Shown here: positions 9,027 through 18,702 of the stretch, one piece after another
How the letters are laid out: the number at the start of each line of letters is the position of its first letter
Numbering within the stretch: position 1 is the first letter of the stretch
NCBI RefSeq assembly: GCF_014635725.1
Contig: NZ_BMDJ01000005.1
Location: forward strand, 1-64,000
Origin: Pedobacter mendelii
Lineage (GTDB): Bacteria; Bacteroidota; Bacteroidia; Sphingobacteriales; Sphingobacteriaceae
Length of the DNA: 64,000 nucleotides
Direction of reading: 5' to 3'
Notes under the pieces: model-generated
Told to the model about the DNA's origin: nothing
Databases searched by the model: none
Seen by the model: only the letters and a program-made list of their open reading frames with translations
Program-made: the position numbers and the translations under genes

Positions 9027-9055
9027 CCCTGAAGAATTTAATTCCCCCTTCAGGG
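9027..9055 (-). terminator. Hairpin between the SRP RNA and transaldolase genes
   Basis: CCCTGAAG (9027-9034) pairs with CTTCAGGG (9048-9055). On the minus strand it is followed by TTTT and an A/T tract, which fits a second stop for transcription leaving the SRP RNA gene. Confidence 0.5.
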
Positions 9056-9071
9056 GATTAGGGAAAAGTAA

Positions 9072-9176
9072 AAAAAGGGCAAGCACCTTCTATCGCACCG
9101 CTACAACCTTCTACCCTTGCTTCGTTCCCGTCCTGGGGGAGTTCAAAGGGAGCTGGTCGTAAAAGACTTGCCCGGC
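9072..9176 (-). ncRNA. ffs: Signal recognition particle RNA (small 4.5S type)
   Basis: On the minus strand the transcript begins near GCCGGGCAAG and ends in CTTGCCC plus a T-run, so the ends pair (GGGCAAG/CTTGCCC). The centre carries the conserved Ffh-binding hairpin with the GGAACGAAG tip and AGCAAGG on the 3' side. The roughly 105-base length fits the short bacterial SRP RNA without an Alu domain. The RNA pairs with Ffh to target membrane proteins. Start and end are approximate by a few bases. An apparent ORF overlapping it (9111-9326) is spurious. Confidence 0.88.
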
Positions 9177-9177
9177 A

Positions 9178-9207
9178 CAAAGGTAGAAAAAGAAGTTGCT
9201 TTGCAAA
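9178..9207 (-). promoter_or_regulatory. Promoter of the SRP RNA gene
   Basis: On the minus strand TTTG (9204-9207) is followed after 18 bp by TACCTTTG (9178-9185), a full match to the Bacteroidota TTTG/TAnnTTTG promoter. The start of the SRP RNA lies just downstream. Confidence 0.8.
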
Positions 9208-9589
9208 ATGCATTTTTCTATTTTTTTTATCATTAAAGCTATAAGGCTGATTAGTAATTTAATAAATTTAGCATTGTGTATATTTTTTTTAATTATATCT
9301 GCTATCTTATTAATTGTGCCAATCATTATTATTGAATTTAGTATTCTTTATTTAAGGATTTAATTAAATCGATTTATCTAAATTATAAGTTCAAAAACCT
9401 TAATTATTCCATATAATCTATATTATTAATTTTGTAATCTAATATAACTTTGTTTGATGATATTTTAAATTAACCCTTAAAAATTACTTAATAACTAAAA
9501 TTTTTCTAAAAATTATAACAAGTCTGTAATCTAAAGGTCGTTTTTCGTATCTTAGTGTTTCCTATACACTAACAACTAACGAGCAAAGA
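9208..9589. other. AT-rich intergenic region between ffs and gltB
   Basis: About 380 bp of AT-rich sequence with no plausible coding frame. It must hold the gltBD promoter; GTATCTTAG near 9548-9556 resembles a weak TAnnTTTG element. I see no recognisable riboswitch or clear operator. Confidence 0.5.
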
Positions 9590-12500
9590 ATGGAACCAAA
9601 CAGTGGATTGTACGATGCGCAATTTGAACACGATGCCTGCGGTATTGGGTTCGTTGCACATGTGAAAGGGCGAAAATCGCATCAAATCATCTCTGATGCA
9701 CTTACTATTTTAGAAAATTTGGATCATAGGGGCGCATGTGGAGCAGAGCCAAATACAGGAGACGGCGCCGGAATTATGATTCAAATTCCCCATGAATTTT
9801 TTTACGATGAATGTTTAAAAGCAGGCTTTAGCCTTCCTGCTACTGATAATTATGGTGTTGGTATGCTTTTTTTACCAAAGGATATCAGATCGAGAGAGGA
9901 GTGTCGTGAGCTGATTTACCGTGCTGCAGAAAAACTTGGATTAGAAATTTTAGGTTTCAGAAAAGTTGATACTGATACGAATGATATTGGCAATATGGCT
10001 CTTTCTGTAGAGCCTGAAATTGAGCAAGTATTTATTGCCCGCCCTTATGCTATAGCACCAGGCGCTGATTTTGAGCGTAAACTTTATATTTTTAAGAATT
10101 ATTTAATAAAGCTGATCGTTAACACTGTTCATGGAGGTAAAGACTTTTATATTGTTTCACTTTCAGCGCAAACCATTATTTATAAAGGACAGTTAACATC
10201 GCTTCAGGTTCGCACTTATTTTACTGATTTGAGCGATAAGCGGATGGTTTCTGCTTTAGGTTTAGTACACTCACGTTTTGCAACCAATACTTTTCCTTCC
10301 TGGAGATTAGCTCAGCCTTTCCGTTTCATTGCACACAATGGAGAAATTAATACACTTCAGGGAAATTTAAATTGGTTCAGGGCAGGTGTTAAATCTTTCG
10401 CTTCGGCTTATTTTACGCCAGAAGAGTTGGATATGTTGTTGCCAGTTATTGATGAAACTAATTCGGATTCAGGATGTTTAGATAATGTTATTGAACTATT
10501 ACTTCATGCGGGTAGAACATTACCTCATGTTTTAATGATGTTGGTTCCAGAAGCTTGGGATGGTAATGAAGATATGGATCCCGTTAAAAAAGCTTTTTAC
10601 GAATTCCATGCTACATTGATGGAACCCTGGGATGGACCTGCAGCAATTGCCTTTACAGATGGAAAATTAATTGGTGCAACTTTAGACCGTAACGGGCTTC
10701 GCCCTTCGCGTTATGCAATTACTTCTGATGATCGTGTAATTATGGCTTCTGAAGCAGGTGCCTTAGCAATTGATCAAAGTACAATTATTGAAAAAGGCCG
10801 CTTAACGCCCGGTAAAATGTTCGTTGTGGATATGGAGCAAGGCAGAATAATAAGCGATGAGGAAATTAAGCAACAGGTTTGTAGCAAAAGCCCTTATGCA
10901 GACTGGATAAATCAATACCAAATCCGCTTGGAAGAGCTGCCAGAACCACGTGTAATGTTTACCGGGCTTTCAGTAGAATCTGTTTTTAAATATCAACAGG
11001 TGTTTGGTTACAGCAGAGAAGATATTGAACTTTTACTTAAACCAATGGCTATCGAGGCTAAAGAACCAATCGGTTCGATGGGTACTGATACACCTTTAGC
11101 TATTTTATCTAAACGCCCCCAACATTTATCAAATTACTTTAAGCAGTTATTTGCTCAGGTTACCAACCCACCAATTGATCCGATTCGGGAGAAAGTAGTT
11201 ATGAGTTTAGCTAGTTTTATGGGTAGCAATGGCAATTTATTGGAAGAAAATCCTTTGCAATCGCATTGTGTTGCTATAAAACATCCAATTTTAACCAATC
11301 AGGAGTTAGAGAAATTAAGAAGTATTGATACTGGTGTTTTTCAAGCCAAAACTTTACAAACATATTTCAGGGCCGATGGAAAGCCCGGAGCAATGGCAAA
11401 AGCTTTAGATCGTCTTTGCCGGTACGCAGTTGATGCTGTTGAAGATGGTTTTCAGGTTATTGTATTAACGGATAGGGCAATCGATTCTGAACATGCTGCA
11501 ATGCCTTCTTTATTAGCTGTTTCAGCAGTACATCATCACTTAATCCGTAAAGGCTATCGTGGTGCTGTTGGTATTGTTGTTGAGGGTGGAGATGTTTGGG
11601 AAGTTCATCATTTCGCTACATTATTAGGCTTTGGTGTTACAGCAATTAATCCATACCTAGCTTTAGAAACTATAAATGGTTTTAAAAAAGAATCAGGTTT
11701 ATCTACTGAAGAATTAACCAAAAACTATATCTACGCAGTAAATAGCGGTTTGTTAAAAATCTTTTCAAAAATGGGCATTTCAACCCTGCAATCTTATCAG
11801 GGTGCGCAAATTTTCGAAATTTTAGGTTTAAATAAGCAAGTTGTAAACACTTACTTCACAGGTGCGGTTTCACGCATTGGCGGATTAGGATTAGATGAAA
11901 TTGCTTACGAAACGCTAATAAAACATCGTCGTAGTTTTGGGCCGATTACTCAAATTGAAAACCTATTGCCAGCAGGTGGAACTTATAAATTCCGTCGCAG
12001 GGGTGAAGCGCATTTATTCAATCCGCAAACCATTCACTTGTTGCAAAATGCAACACGTAAAAATGATTACAATATTTTTAAACAATATTCGAAACTGGTA
12101 AATGAGCAAACGCAGCAAGCTTATACCATTCGTGGATTGTTTGAATTTAATTATAGCCGTCCATCTGTGCCTTTAAATGAGGTAGAATCTACTAAAGCGA
12201 TTTTAAAAAGATTTGCAACAGGTGCAATGTCGTTCGGTTCAATTTCTCATGAAGCTCATTCAACTTTAGCCATAGCAATGAATCGTATTGGTGGAAAAAG
12301 TAATACTGGAGAAGGAGGAGAAGATGAAATGCGTTATGAAAAATTGCCTAACGGTGATAGTATGCGTTCGGCAATTAAACAAGTTGCTTCAGCTCGTTTT
12401 GGTGTTACAAGTTATTATTTAACCAATGCTGATGAGTTGCAGATTAAAATGGCTCAAGGCGCAAAACCTGGAGAAGGCGGTCAATTACCAGGACATAAGG

Positions 12501-14089
12501 TAGACGATTGGATTGCAAAAGTTCGTCATTCTACTCCAGGAGTTGGTTTAATTTCTCCTCCACCTCACCATGATATTTACTCAATCGAAGATTTAGCACA
12601 GCTGATTTTTGATTTGAAAAATGCAAATCGGGCAGCCAGAATTAACGTTAAATTGGTTTCTAAAGCAGGGGTAGGAACTATTGCTGCTGGTGTAGCAAAA
12701 GCACATGCTGATGTTATTTTAGTTTCTGGATTTGATGGTGGAACTGGTGCATCGCCACTAACCTCTATCCAACATGCTGGTTTACCCTGGGAGTTAGGAT
12801 TGGCTGAAGCTCATCAAACTTTAGTTAAAAATAAACTTCGTAACCGTATTGTTTTACAAACAGATGGTCAGTTAAAAACAGGTAGAGATATCGCGATTGC
12901 AGCTTTGCTTGGTGCTGAAGAATTTGGTGTTGCCACTGCAGCATTAGTTACCGCTGGTTGTATTATGATGCGTAAATGTCATCTAAATACTTGTCCTGTT
13001 GGTGTAGCAACTCAAGATCCTGAATTGAGAAAATTATTTACCGGAGATGCAGATCATGTAGTTAATTTGTTTCATTTCCTAGCGGAAGAATTACGTGAAA
13101 TTATGGCTGAACTTGGCTTCAGAACTATTCATGAAATGGTAGGACAAGCAGATATTTTAAAAGTAAGAGAAATACCTGCTGAAGACTGGAAATTAAAACA
13201 TCTTGATTTATCTGCAATTTTGTATAAGGCTGAAGATAACGGGCTGCCATATTTTAATACCGAAAGTCAAGACCATGGTTTAGAGCATGTATTAGATCAT
13301 AAACTTATTGCAGCAGCACAACCTGCTATTTTAAATAATGAGCCTGTGTTTGCAAGTTTCGAAATTAAAAACACTGATAGAGCTTTGGGAACCATGTTAT
13401 CTAACGAAATTTCTAAAGTACATTTAGGTGCTGGTTTACCGCCGGATACCATCAACTTTAAGTTTGTAGGTTCTGCCGGACAAAGTTTTGGTGCCTTCAA
13501 TACAAGAGGTGTTACTTTATCGCTAGAAGGTGAAGCTAATGACTATGTGGGTAAGGGTTTATCGGGCGCTAGGTTAGCAATCTATCCTTTCTCAAATTCT
13601 ACATTTATCCCTGAACAGAATATTATCATTGGCAATGTGGCACTTTATGGTGCAACTTCAGGAGAGTTATTTGCTCGTGGAAAAGCAGGTGAGCGATTTG
13701 CAGTTCGCAATTCTGGCGCTACTGCCGTTGTTGAAGGTGTGGGAGACCATGGTTGCGAATACATGACCGGTGGAGAAGTATTAATTTTGGGTGATACCGG
13801 AAGTAATTTTGCGGCCGGCATGAGTGGTGGTATTGCATGGATTTATGATGCAAACAACACTTTTGCCCGTAAATGCAATAAAGAAATGGTTGATTTGGAT
13901 CCGCTTCAAGCTGAAGATGAAGAACGAATTGTAGCATTATTAAAAACACATATCCGTTTGACTGATAGTAAAGTAGCAGAGTTTATATTAAGTGATTGGA
14001 AAACTCAATTAAATCATTTTATAAAAGTATTCCCTAAAGAATACAAAGCAGTTTTAAGCAAAAAAGCATCACAAGTAAAAACACATTAG
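9590..14089 (+). CDS. gltB: Glutamate synthase (NADPH) large subunit
   Basis: This 1499-residue protein has the expected length. A 16-residue propeptide precedes the catalytic Cys17 (HDACGIGF), the class II glutaminase nucleophile. The central and FMN-binding synthase domains follow, with a [3Fe-4S] cluster motif starting at Cys1124 (CIMMRKCHLNTCPVG; Cys1124, 1130 and 1135) and a C-terminal beta-helix GXGXG domain near 1280-1480. It makes two glutamates from glutamine and 2-oxoglutarate. gltD starts 3 bp after its stop, so the two form a translationally close operon. No long insertion or frameshift is seen. Confidence 0.98.
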   Translation: MEPNSGLYDAQFEHDACGIGFVAHVKGRKSHQIISDALTILENLDHRGACGAEPNTGDGAGIMIQIPHEFFYDECLKAGFSLPATDNYGVGMLFLPKDIRSREECRELIYRAAEKLGLEILGFRKVDTDTNDIGNMALSVEPEIEQVFIARPYAIAPGADFERKLYIFKNYLIKLIVNTVHGGKDFYIVSLSAQTIIYKGQLTSLQVRTYFTDLSDKRMVSALGLVHSRFATNTFPSWRLAQPFRFIAHNGEINTLQGNLNWFRAGVKSFASAYFTPEELDMLLPVIDETNSDSGCLDNVIELLLHAGRTLPHVLMMLVPEAWDGNEDMDPVKKAFYEFHATLMEPWDGPAAIAFTDGKLIGATLDRNGLRPSRYAITSDDRVIMASEAGALAIDQSTIIEKGRLTPGKMFVVDMEQGRIISDEEIKQQVCSKSPYADWINQYQIRLEELPEPRVMFTGLSVESVFKYQQVFGYSREDIELLLKPMAIEAKEPIGSMGTDTPLAILSKRPQHLSNYFKQLFAQVTNPPIDPIREKVVMSLASFMGSNGNLLEENPLQSHCVAIKHPILTNQELEKLRSIDTGVFQAKTLQTYFRADGKPGAMAKALDRLCRYAVDAVEDGFQVIVLTDRAIDSEHAAMPSLLAVSAVHHHLIRKGYRGAVGIVVEGGDVWEVHHFATLLGFGVTAINPYLALETINGFKKESGLSTEELTKNYIYAVNSGLLKIFSKMGISTLQSYQGAQIFEILGLNKQVVNTYFTGAVSRIGGLGLDEIAYETLIKHRRSFGPITQIENLLPAGGTYKFRRRGEAHLFNPQTIHLLQNATRKNDYNIFKQYSKLVNEQTQQAYTIRGLFEFNYSRPSVPLNEVESTKAILKRFATGAMSFGSISHEAHSTLAIAMNRIGGKSNTGEGGEDEMRYEKLPNGDSMRSAIKQVASARFGVTSYYLTNADELQIKMAQGAKPGEGGQLPGHKVDDWIAKVRHSTPGVGLISPPPHHDIYSIEDLAQLIFDLKNANRAARINVKLVSKAGVGTIAAGVAKAHADVILVSGFDGGTGASPLTSIQHAGLPWELGLAEAHQTLVKNKLRNRIVLQTDGQLKTGRDIAIAALLGAEEFGVATAALVTAGCIMMRKCHLNTCPVGVATQDPELRKLFTGDADHVVNLFHFLAEELREIMAELGFRTIHEMVGQADILKVREIPAEDWKLKHLDLSAILYKAEDNGLPYFNTESQDHGLEHVLDHKLIAAAQPAILNNEPVFASFEIKNTDRALGTMLSNEISKVHLGAGLPPDTINFKFVGSAGQSFGAFNTRGVTLSLEGEANDYVGKGLSGARLAIYPFSNSTFIPEQNIIIGNVALYGATSGELFARGKAGERFAVRNSGATAVVEGVGDHGCEYMTGGEVLILGDTGSNFAAGMSGGIAWIYDANNTFARKCNKEMVDLDPLQAEDEERIVALLKTHIRLTDSKVAEFILSDWKTQLNHFIKVFPKEYKAVLSKKASQVKTH

Positions 14090-14092
14090 GCC

Positions 14093-15559
14093 ATGGGAAA
14101 AGTAACAGGATTTCAAGAATACGATAGAGTTGCGCCCACCAGAGAGGAGGCTGCAACACGCGTAAAACATTATGGGGAATTTTTAAATGAATTACCTGCT
14201 CAAGAATTAAACAAACAGGCAGCACGTTGTATGGATTGTGGGGTTCCATTTTGCCAATCGGGTTGCCCTTTGGGTAACGTTATTCCAGAATTTAACGAAG
14301 CAGTTTATCAGGCTAAGTGGGAAATGGCCGCCAATATTTTACTAAGCACAAATAATTTCCCCGAATTTACAGGTAGAATTTGTCCTGCTCCTTGCGAGTC
14401 TGCATGTGTATTAGGCATAAATCGACCACCTGTTTCTATCGAGGAAATTGAAAAGCATATCATTGAAATCGCTTTCGAAAAAGGTTATATAAAAGCAAAA
14501 GCGCCATTAATTAGAACGGGTAAAAAAGTAGCTGTTATTGGTTCAGGTCCGGCAGGATTAGCAGCAGCAGCTCAATTAAATAAGGTTGGGCATGAAGTTA
14601 CCATTTTCGAACGTGATGATGCACCTGGTGGTTTATTAAGGTATGGTATTCCTGATTTTAAACTTCAAAAAAACATAATCGATCGCCGTATCGATTTAAT
14701 GAAGGAAGAAGGTATCATATTTAAGTGTAATGCTAATGTTGGCGATAACGTAGAGATAAGTACCTTACTAAGGGATTTTAATGCAATTGTTTTGGCGGGC
14801 GGTTCTACAATACCAAGAGATTTATCAATTCCCGGACGCGAAGCAAAAGGCGTTCACTTTGCAATGGATTTTCTTAAACAGCAAAATAAACGTGTTGCCG
14901 ATAGAAAATTTGAGGTAGAAGATATTTTTGCAACGAATAAAAATGTAATCGTAATTGGTGGTGGGGATACAGGTTCTGATTGTATTGGAACATCTAATCG
15001 TCATGGTGCTAAATCTGTAACTCAATTTGAGATTATGCCAATGCCTCCTAAAACTCGTAATGAAAACATGCCTTGGCCAAATTACCCAATGTTGCTTAAA
15101 AACACTTCATCGCATGAAGAAGGTGCTCAAAGGGCATGGTCAGTAAATACTAAAAACTTTATTGCGGATGATAATGGCAATTTGAAAGCTTTAAAAGTTG
15201 TAGATGTAGAATGGGAAATTGATACAAACGGAAGACCATTAAAATTTAATGAAGTTGCCGGAACAGAAAGAGATTTACCATGCGAGCTGGTTTTATTGGC
15301 AATGGGTTTCTTACATCCACAAAAGGAAGGTTTAATTGAAAAGTTAGGCGTTGAGTTAGATAACAGAGGAAATGTTAAAGCTCCTGAACATACATACCAA
15401 ACTAATATTGCGAAAATTTTTGCAGCTGGTGATGTACGCAGAGGACAATCATTAGTGGTTTGGGCAATATCAGAAGGTAGAGAAGCTGCCCGTAAAGTGG
15501 ATGAATACTTAATGGGTACAACCAAACTTGCATCAAGAGATGCGATTGCTTATGCCTAA
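14093..15559 (+). CDS. gltD: Glutamate synthase small subunit (NADPH-dependent, FAD and Fe-S)
   Basis: The 488-residue beta subunit has N-terminal cluster cysteines C46, C49, C54 and C58 and a second set at C97, C101 and C105. The FAD-binding GSGPAG (150-155) and NADPH-binding GGGDTGSD (289-296) Rossmann motifs follow, and a C-terminal AAGDVRRGQ FAD motif completes it. It passes electrons from NADPH to the GltB subunit. It follows gltB directly and a terminator closes the operon. Confidence 0.97.
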   Translation: MGKVTGFQEYDRVAPTREEAATRVKHYGEFLNELPAQELNKQAARCMDCGVPFCQSGCPLGNVIPEFNEAVYQAKWEMAANILLSTNNFPEFTGRICPAPCESACVLGINRPPVSIEEIEKHIIEIAFEKGYIKAKAPLIRTGKKVAVIGSGPAGLAAAAQLNKVGHEVTIFERDDAPGGLLRYGIPDFKLQKNIIDRRIDLMKEEGIIFKCNANVGDNVEISTLLRDFNAIVLAGGSTIPRDLSIPGREAKGVHFAMDFLKQQNKRVADRKFEVEDIFATNKNVIVIGGGDTGSDCIGTSNRHGAKSVTQFEIMPMPPKTRNENMPWPNYPMLLKNTSSHEEGAQRAWSVNTKNFIADDNGNLKALKVVDVEWEIDTNGRPLKFNEVAGTERDLPCELVLLAMGFLHPQKEGLIEKLGVELDNRGNVKAPEHTYQTNIAKIFAAGDVRRGQSLVVWAISEGREAARKVDEYLMGTTKLASRDAIAYA

Positions 15560-15586
15560 TGTATTTTAGTTCTAATAATTTAAATC

Positions 15587-15616
15587 GGTCGCAGCTTAAA
15601 AGTTGCGACCTTTTTT
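15587..15616 (+). terminator. Terminator of gltBD
   Basis: GGTCGCAGCTT (15587-15597) pairs with AGTTGCGACC (15601-15610) and is followed by six T. Confidence 0.9.
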
Positions 15617-15745
15617 ATTTAAAAAAAGCTATTTGCTTAGTTCTTCCATAAACTAAATAAACTAAACATTTTTAATTATGAAATTCGGATTTAAACCATT
15701 GCGTTTAATTTTTGTTAAGTTGATATTATAATTTAGGATTAAATA

Positions 15746-16843
15746 ATGCGAAAACTTTTACAAAAATTACTTGGTTCATGGGTTATTAGTATTTCGAATA
15801 AATTTAGTTCAAGGCCGGATAGTAAGAGGGTTTACGATTCGCTTACCAAACTTTATCAAAATATAATAACAAAACCAGGCAAAAGAGGAGAGATATTTGA
15901 AGTTAAGCCTGATGATAAATTTATTATCTTTTCTGATCAGCATAAAGGAGCTAGAGATTTTTCAGATGATTTTGCCCTAGCAGAAAAAAACTATTTGCAG
16001 GCATTAGCTTACTACAATAACGAAAATTATAAATATATAAATTTAGGAGACAGCGAAGAGCTTTGGGAAAACCTAATGGAATCGGTTATTAAGCACAATA
16101 AAAAAACCTTTGATGCTGAAAAATTATTCATTAATAGAAATGCTTTTACAAAAATATTTGGCAATCATGATTTATACTGGGATAACGACCCATTATCTCA
16201 ATTTAATTTGAAAAGAATTTATGATAAGGTTATTCGTATTTACGAAGGCGCAATTCTTCGTTTCTATTTTAACAATAAACCATTTGATGTATTTCTAACC
16301 CACGGCCATCAGGGCGATTTGCAGAGTGACGGTAACTGGTTTAGCAAATGGTTTGTAAGTACAATTTGGGCACCTTTACAGGCTTATTTAAAAATTAACC
16401 CAAATACACCTGCATATGATAATCAACTAAAAACTGTACATAATTCGTTAATGTACAGTTGGGTATCTGAACAAAAGAACATGGCTTTAATTACTGGGCA
16501 CACTCATCAACCTGTTTTTGCATCGCTAACGCATTTGGAAAGATTATATGTTAAAATTGAAAAAGCCGAAAAAGAAAATAATTTAACCGATGTCAATTCT
16601 TTAACAGCAGAATTAAATAAACTTGTGTCAAAAGGAGAGAAAGCTCCAGAATTTAAAAATTACAAATCGGCTTATTTTAACAGTGGTTGTTGTTGTTTTA
16701 ACGACGGTGATATTACTGGTATTGAAATTGAAAGCGGATTAATTAGGTTAATAAAATGGTCAAGGCAAAAAAGTAAAATTCCTCAAAGATTTGTTTTAGA
16801 AGAGATGAAACTAGAACATTTGATAACAACTGAAGTTGCTTAG
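15746..16843 (+). CDS. Calcineurin-like metallophosphoesterase of unknown substrate
   Basis: The 365-residue protein has every motif of the two-metal phosphoesterase core: D64-x-H66 (SDQHKGA), G101-D102, GNHD (139-142), the HGHQGD loop and GHTHQPVF (251-258). No signal peptide or strong membrane segment is visible, so it is probably cytosolic. The substrate is not evident; the arrangement is longer than LpxH (about 240 residues), and it lies alone between gltBD and the GH130 gene. UDP-diacylglucosamine hydrolase, a nucleotide phosphatase or a phosphodiesterase are all possible. Confidence 0.85.
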   Translation: MRKLLQKLLGSWVISISNKFSSRPDSKRVYDSLTKLYQNIITKPGKRGEIFEVKPDDKFIIFSDQHKGARDFSDDFALAEKNYLQALAYYNNENYKYINLGDSEELWENLMESVIKHNKKTFDAEKLFINRNAFTKIFGNHDLYWDNDPLSQFNLKRIYDKVIRIYEGAILRFYFNNKPFDVFLTHGHQGDLQSDGNWFSKWFVSTIWAPLQAYLKINPNTPAYDNQLKTVHNSLMYSWVSEQKNMALITGHTHQPVFASLTHLERLYVKIEKAEKENNLTDVNSLTAELNKLVSKGEKAPEFKNYKSAYFNSGCCCFNDGDITGIEIESGLIRLIKWSRQKSKIPQRFVLEEMKLEHLITTEVA

Positions 16844-17057
16844 ATTAATTTTAAAATTTATTTTCACAAAATGTATTGGTAAGTCTGCTAATGCCAAGGT
16901 TTTTTTACATGTTTTATTTTAATTGTAATAAAAATTTAGTAAATAGTTTCTGCTCTAAAACAATAATATTTAAACAATTAACTGCTAAATTTAGTTAATA
17001 TTACTTTCTGATATTGTTAATATTAACAGTTGTAAAAATTACCAAAACAATTAAATA

Positions 17058-18530
17058 ATGAGATTATACATAGAACGTAAACATGTAAAAGTATATCCTG
17101 ATACTAAGCGTGTTATAGCCCGTTTCTTTTTTAACGGAGATGAAAGAGCTTTAGAGGTAATAAGAAAAGTACTTCAATTTTCTGATGATAGAGTATTCGC
17201 TTTAATCTCACCCATTTTACAAGAATATTCAAAGAGACATAGAAACATTACAAAAATTCTAAATAGACACTGTAAAAAATTAAAAAAGCAATTTACTGCT
17301 TTAGGAGTCGATTTTGATGAACTGGATCCTTACTTGAGGTTATTGATTGGTGCTTACTTTACACACGAATATTCTATAGAATCTGCTGCGTTTTTTAATC
17401 CGAGTATTATAGAAGATCCAGATCAAAGTGATTTAGTTGAAGGTGAAAAACGTGTAATAATTAGTTTTAGAGCAGTTGGAGAAGGGCATATTTCTTCTAT
17501 TGTTTTTAGAAGAGCACTTATTGATTCAAAAAATAATATTCAGGTTTTACCAGTTGGAAATTATGTAGATGAGGCTGAAGTTGTAAAAAACGCTATTTAC
17601 GTAAAAAAGATGTTTTTAAAGAAAGCTGCTTATGCGCAAATAAATGCATCTGTTTTAGAAGAAATGGAAGCAAAACTTGATGATAAGTTTGAATATACTA
17701 GCTTGAGTAACATAATTAAAGATTCTAAAACCCTACACAAAGAAAATCCACAGAGACAGGTTGAATACGATAAGGTACTTTGGCTGTCTGATACTTATCA
17801 TACCATTAGCTTTTCTAAAGATACTGATATTTCAGACCGTGTTATTTTTCCTATTTCTGAATTTGAGCGTAAAGGTATCGAAGATGCAAGGTTTGTTAAA
17901 TTTATAAAAGATGATGGTAAAGTTGTGTATTATGCAACTTATACAGCTTTTGATGGCTCTTTAATTATCCCTAAACTTGTACAAACTGAAGATTTTTATG
18001 AATTCAAAGTAATTCCGCTTTATGGTGATGGTGCACAGAATAAAAATCTTGCTTTATTTCCACGAAAAATAAAAGGAAAATACGTAATGATGAGTCGTAT
18101 TGATGGTTGGAATAATTACCTGATGTATTCTGATAAAATTAATGTTTGGGAAAACCCAATTATGCTAAAGCAGCCCCGATTTGATTGGGATCTGGTACAA
18201 ATAGGTAATTGCGGTTCGCCCATAGAAACCGATAAAGGTTGGTTGGTTATTACACACGGTGTTGGGCCAATGAGGAGATATTGTATTGGCGTTAGTTTAT
18301 TAGATTTAGAAAATCCTGGTAAGGAAATTGGCCATTTAAAAGAGCCTTTAATTATACCTAATAATGATGAACGGGAAGGTTATGTACCCAATGTTGTATA
18401 CTCTTGTGGTTCAATTATAAGTAATGGAGAACTAATCATTCCTTACGGATTATCTGATTACAGTTCATCTTTTGCAACAGTAAATTTAGAATTGTTATTG
18501 AATAGATTATTAGAAAATAACGAAGGTTAA
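17058..18530 (+). CDS. GH130-family beta-mannoside phosphorylase or beta-1,2-mannosidase
   Basis: The 490-residue protein has the five-bladed propeller signatures of GH130 after an N-terminal extension of about 120 residues: FFNPSI, AVGEGHISS (139-147), IEDARFVKF (274 onward), MMSRIDGWN and GNCGSPIETDKGWLVITHG. GH130 members either phosphorolyse or hydrolyse beta-mannosides; I cannot tell which from sequence reading. There is no signal peptide, so it acts inside the cell. Immediately downstream and convergent is a two-domain glycosyltransferase; I recall the two families as often neighbours in Bacteroidota (from memory, not checked), which suggests a shared mannose-containing glycan or glycolipid. 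Confidence 0.88.
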   Translation: MRLYIERKHVKVYPDTKRVIARFFFNGDERALEVIRKVLQFSDDRVFALISPILQEYSKRHRNITKILNRHCKKLKKQFTALGVDFDELDPYLRLLIGAYFTHEYSIESAAFFNPSIIEDPDQSDLVEGEKRVIISFRAVGEGHISSIVFRRALIDSKNNIQVLPVGNYVDEAEVVKNAIYVKKMFLKKAAYAQINASVLEEMEAKLDDKFEYTSLSNIIKDSKTLHKENPQRQVEYDKVLWLSDTYHTISFSKDTDISDRVIFPISEFERKGIEDARFVKFIKDDGKVVYYATYTAFDGSLIIPKLVQTEDFYEFKVIPLYGDGAQNKNLALFPRKIKGKYVMMSRIDGWNNYLMYSDKINVWENPIMLKQPRFDWDLVQIGNCGSPIETDKGWLVITHGVGPMRRYCIGVSLLDLENPGKEIGHLKEPLIIPNNDEREGYVPNVVYSCGSIISNGELIIPYGLSDYSSSFATVNLELLLNRLLENNEG

Positions 18531-18544
18531 AAAATCTTCGTTAT

Positions 18545-18687
18545 AAAAAGAGGATGTTGTCTCATAAATCAATTTATCTTTGCACCTTGTTATATTTAGC
18601 TTGTCTAAACGCCCTAAAAGGCAGTTTTGCAAATCCTTCGGCAGGTTCAGGATGACATTTCATATTTATGAGACAGCATCCTTTTTG
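18545..18687. repeat. Hairpin-forming intergenic repeat (MITE-like) between convergent genes
   Basis: The ends form a near-perfect inverted repeat: GAGGATGTTGTCTCATAAAT (18550-18569) against ATTTATGAGACAGCATCC (18664-18681). Inside lies TCCTTCGGCAGGTTCAGGATGACA, a copy of a dispersed palindromic repeat also seen at 43705-43728, and TATCTTTG (18575-18582), a match to the Bacteroidota -7 promoter element on the plus strand. It probably also ends transcription from both sides. No coding sequence is seen. Confidence 0.7.
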
Positions 18688-18702
18688 TAATACATATTAA
18701 AA

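Noticed and set aside
9111..9326. 71-residue frame over the SRP RNA
   Set aside because: It overlaps the conserved RNA hairpin and has no protein-like features.
13297..14249. Antisense frames inside gltB and gltD
   Set aside because: They mirror strongly conserved coding sequence and show no own signals.
15678..15731. 17-residue frame starting MKFGFKPLRL between gltD and the metallophosphoesterase
   Set aside because: Too short, no clear promoter or conservation evidence; could be chance.
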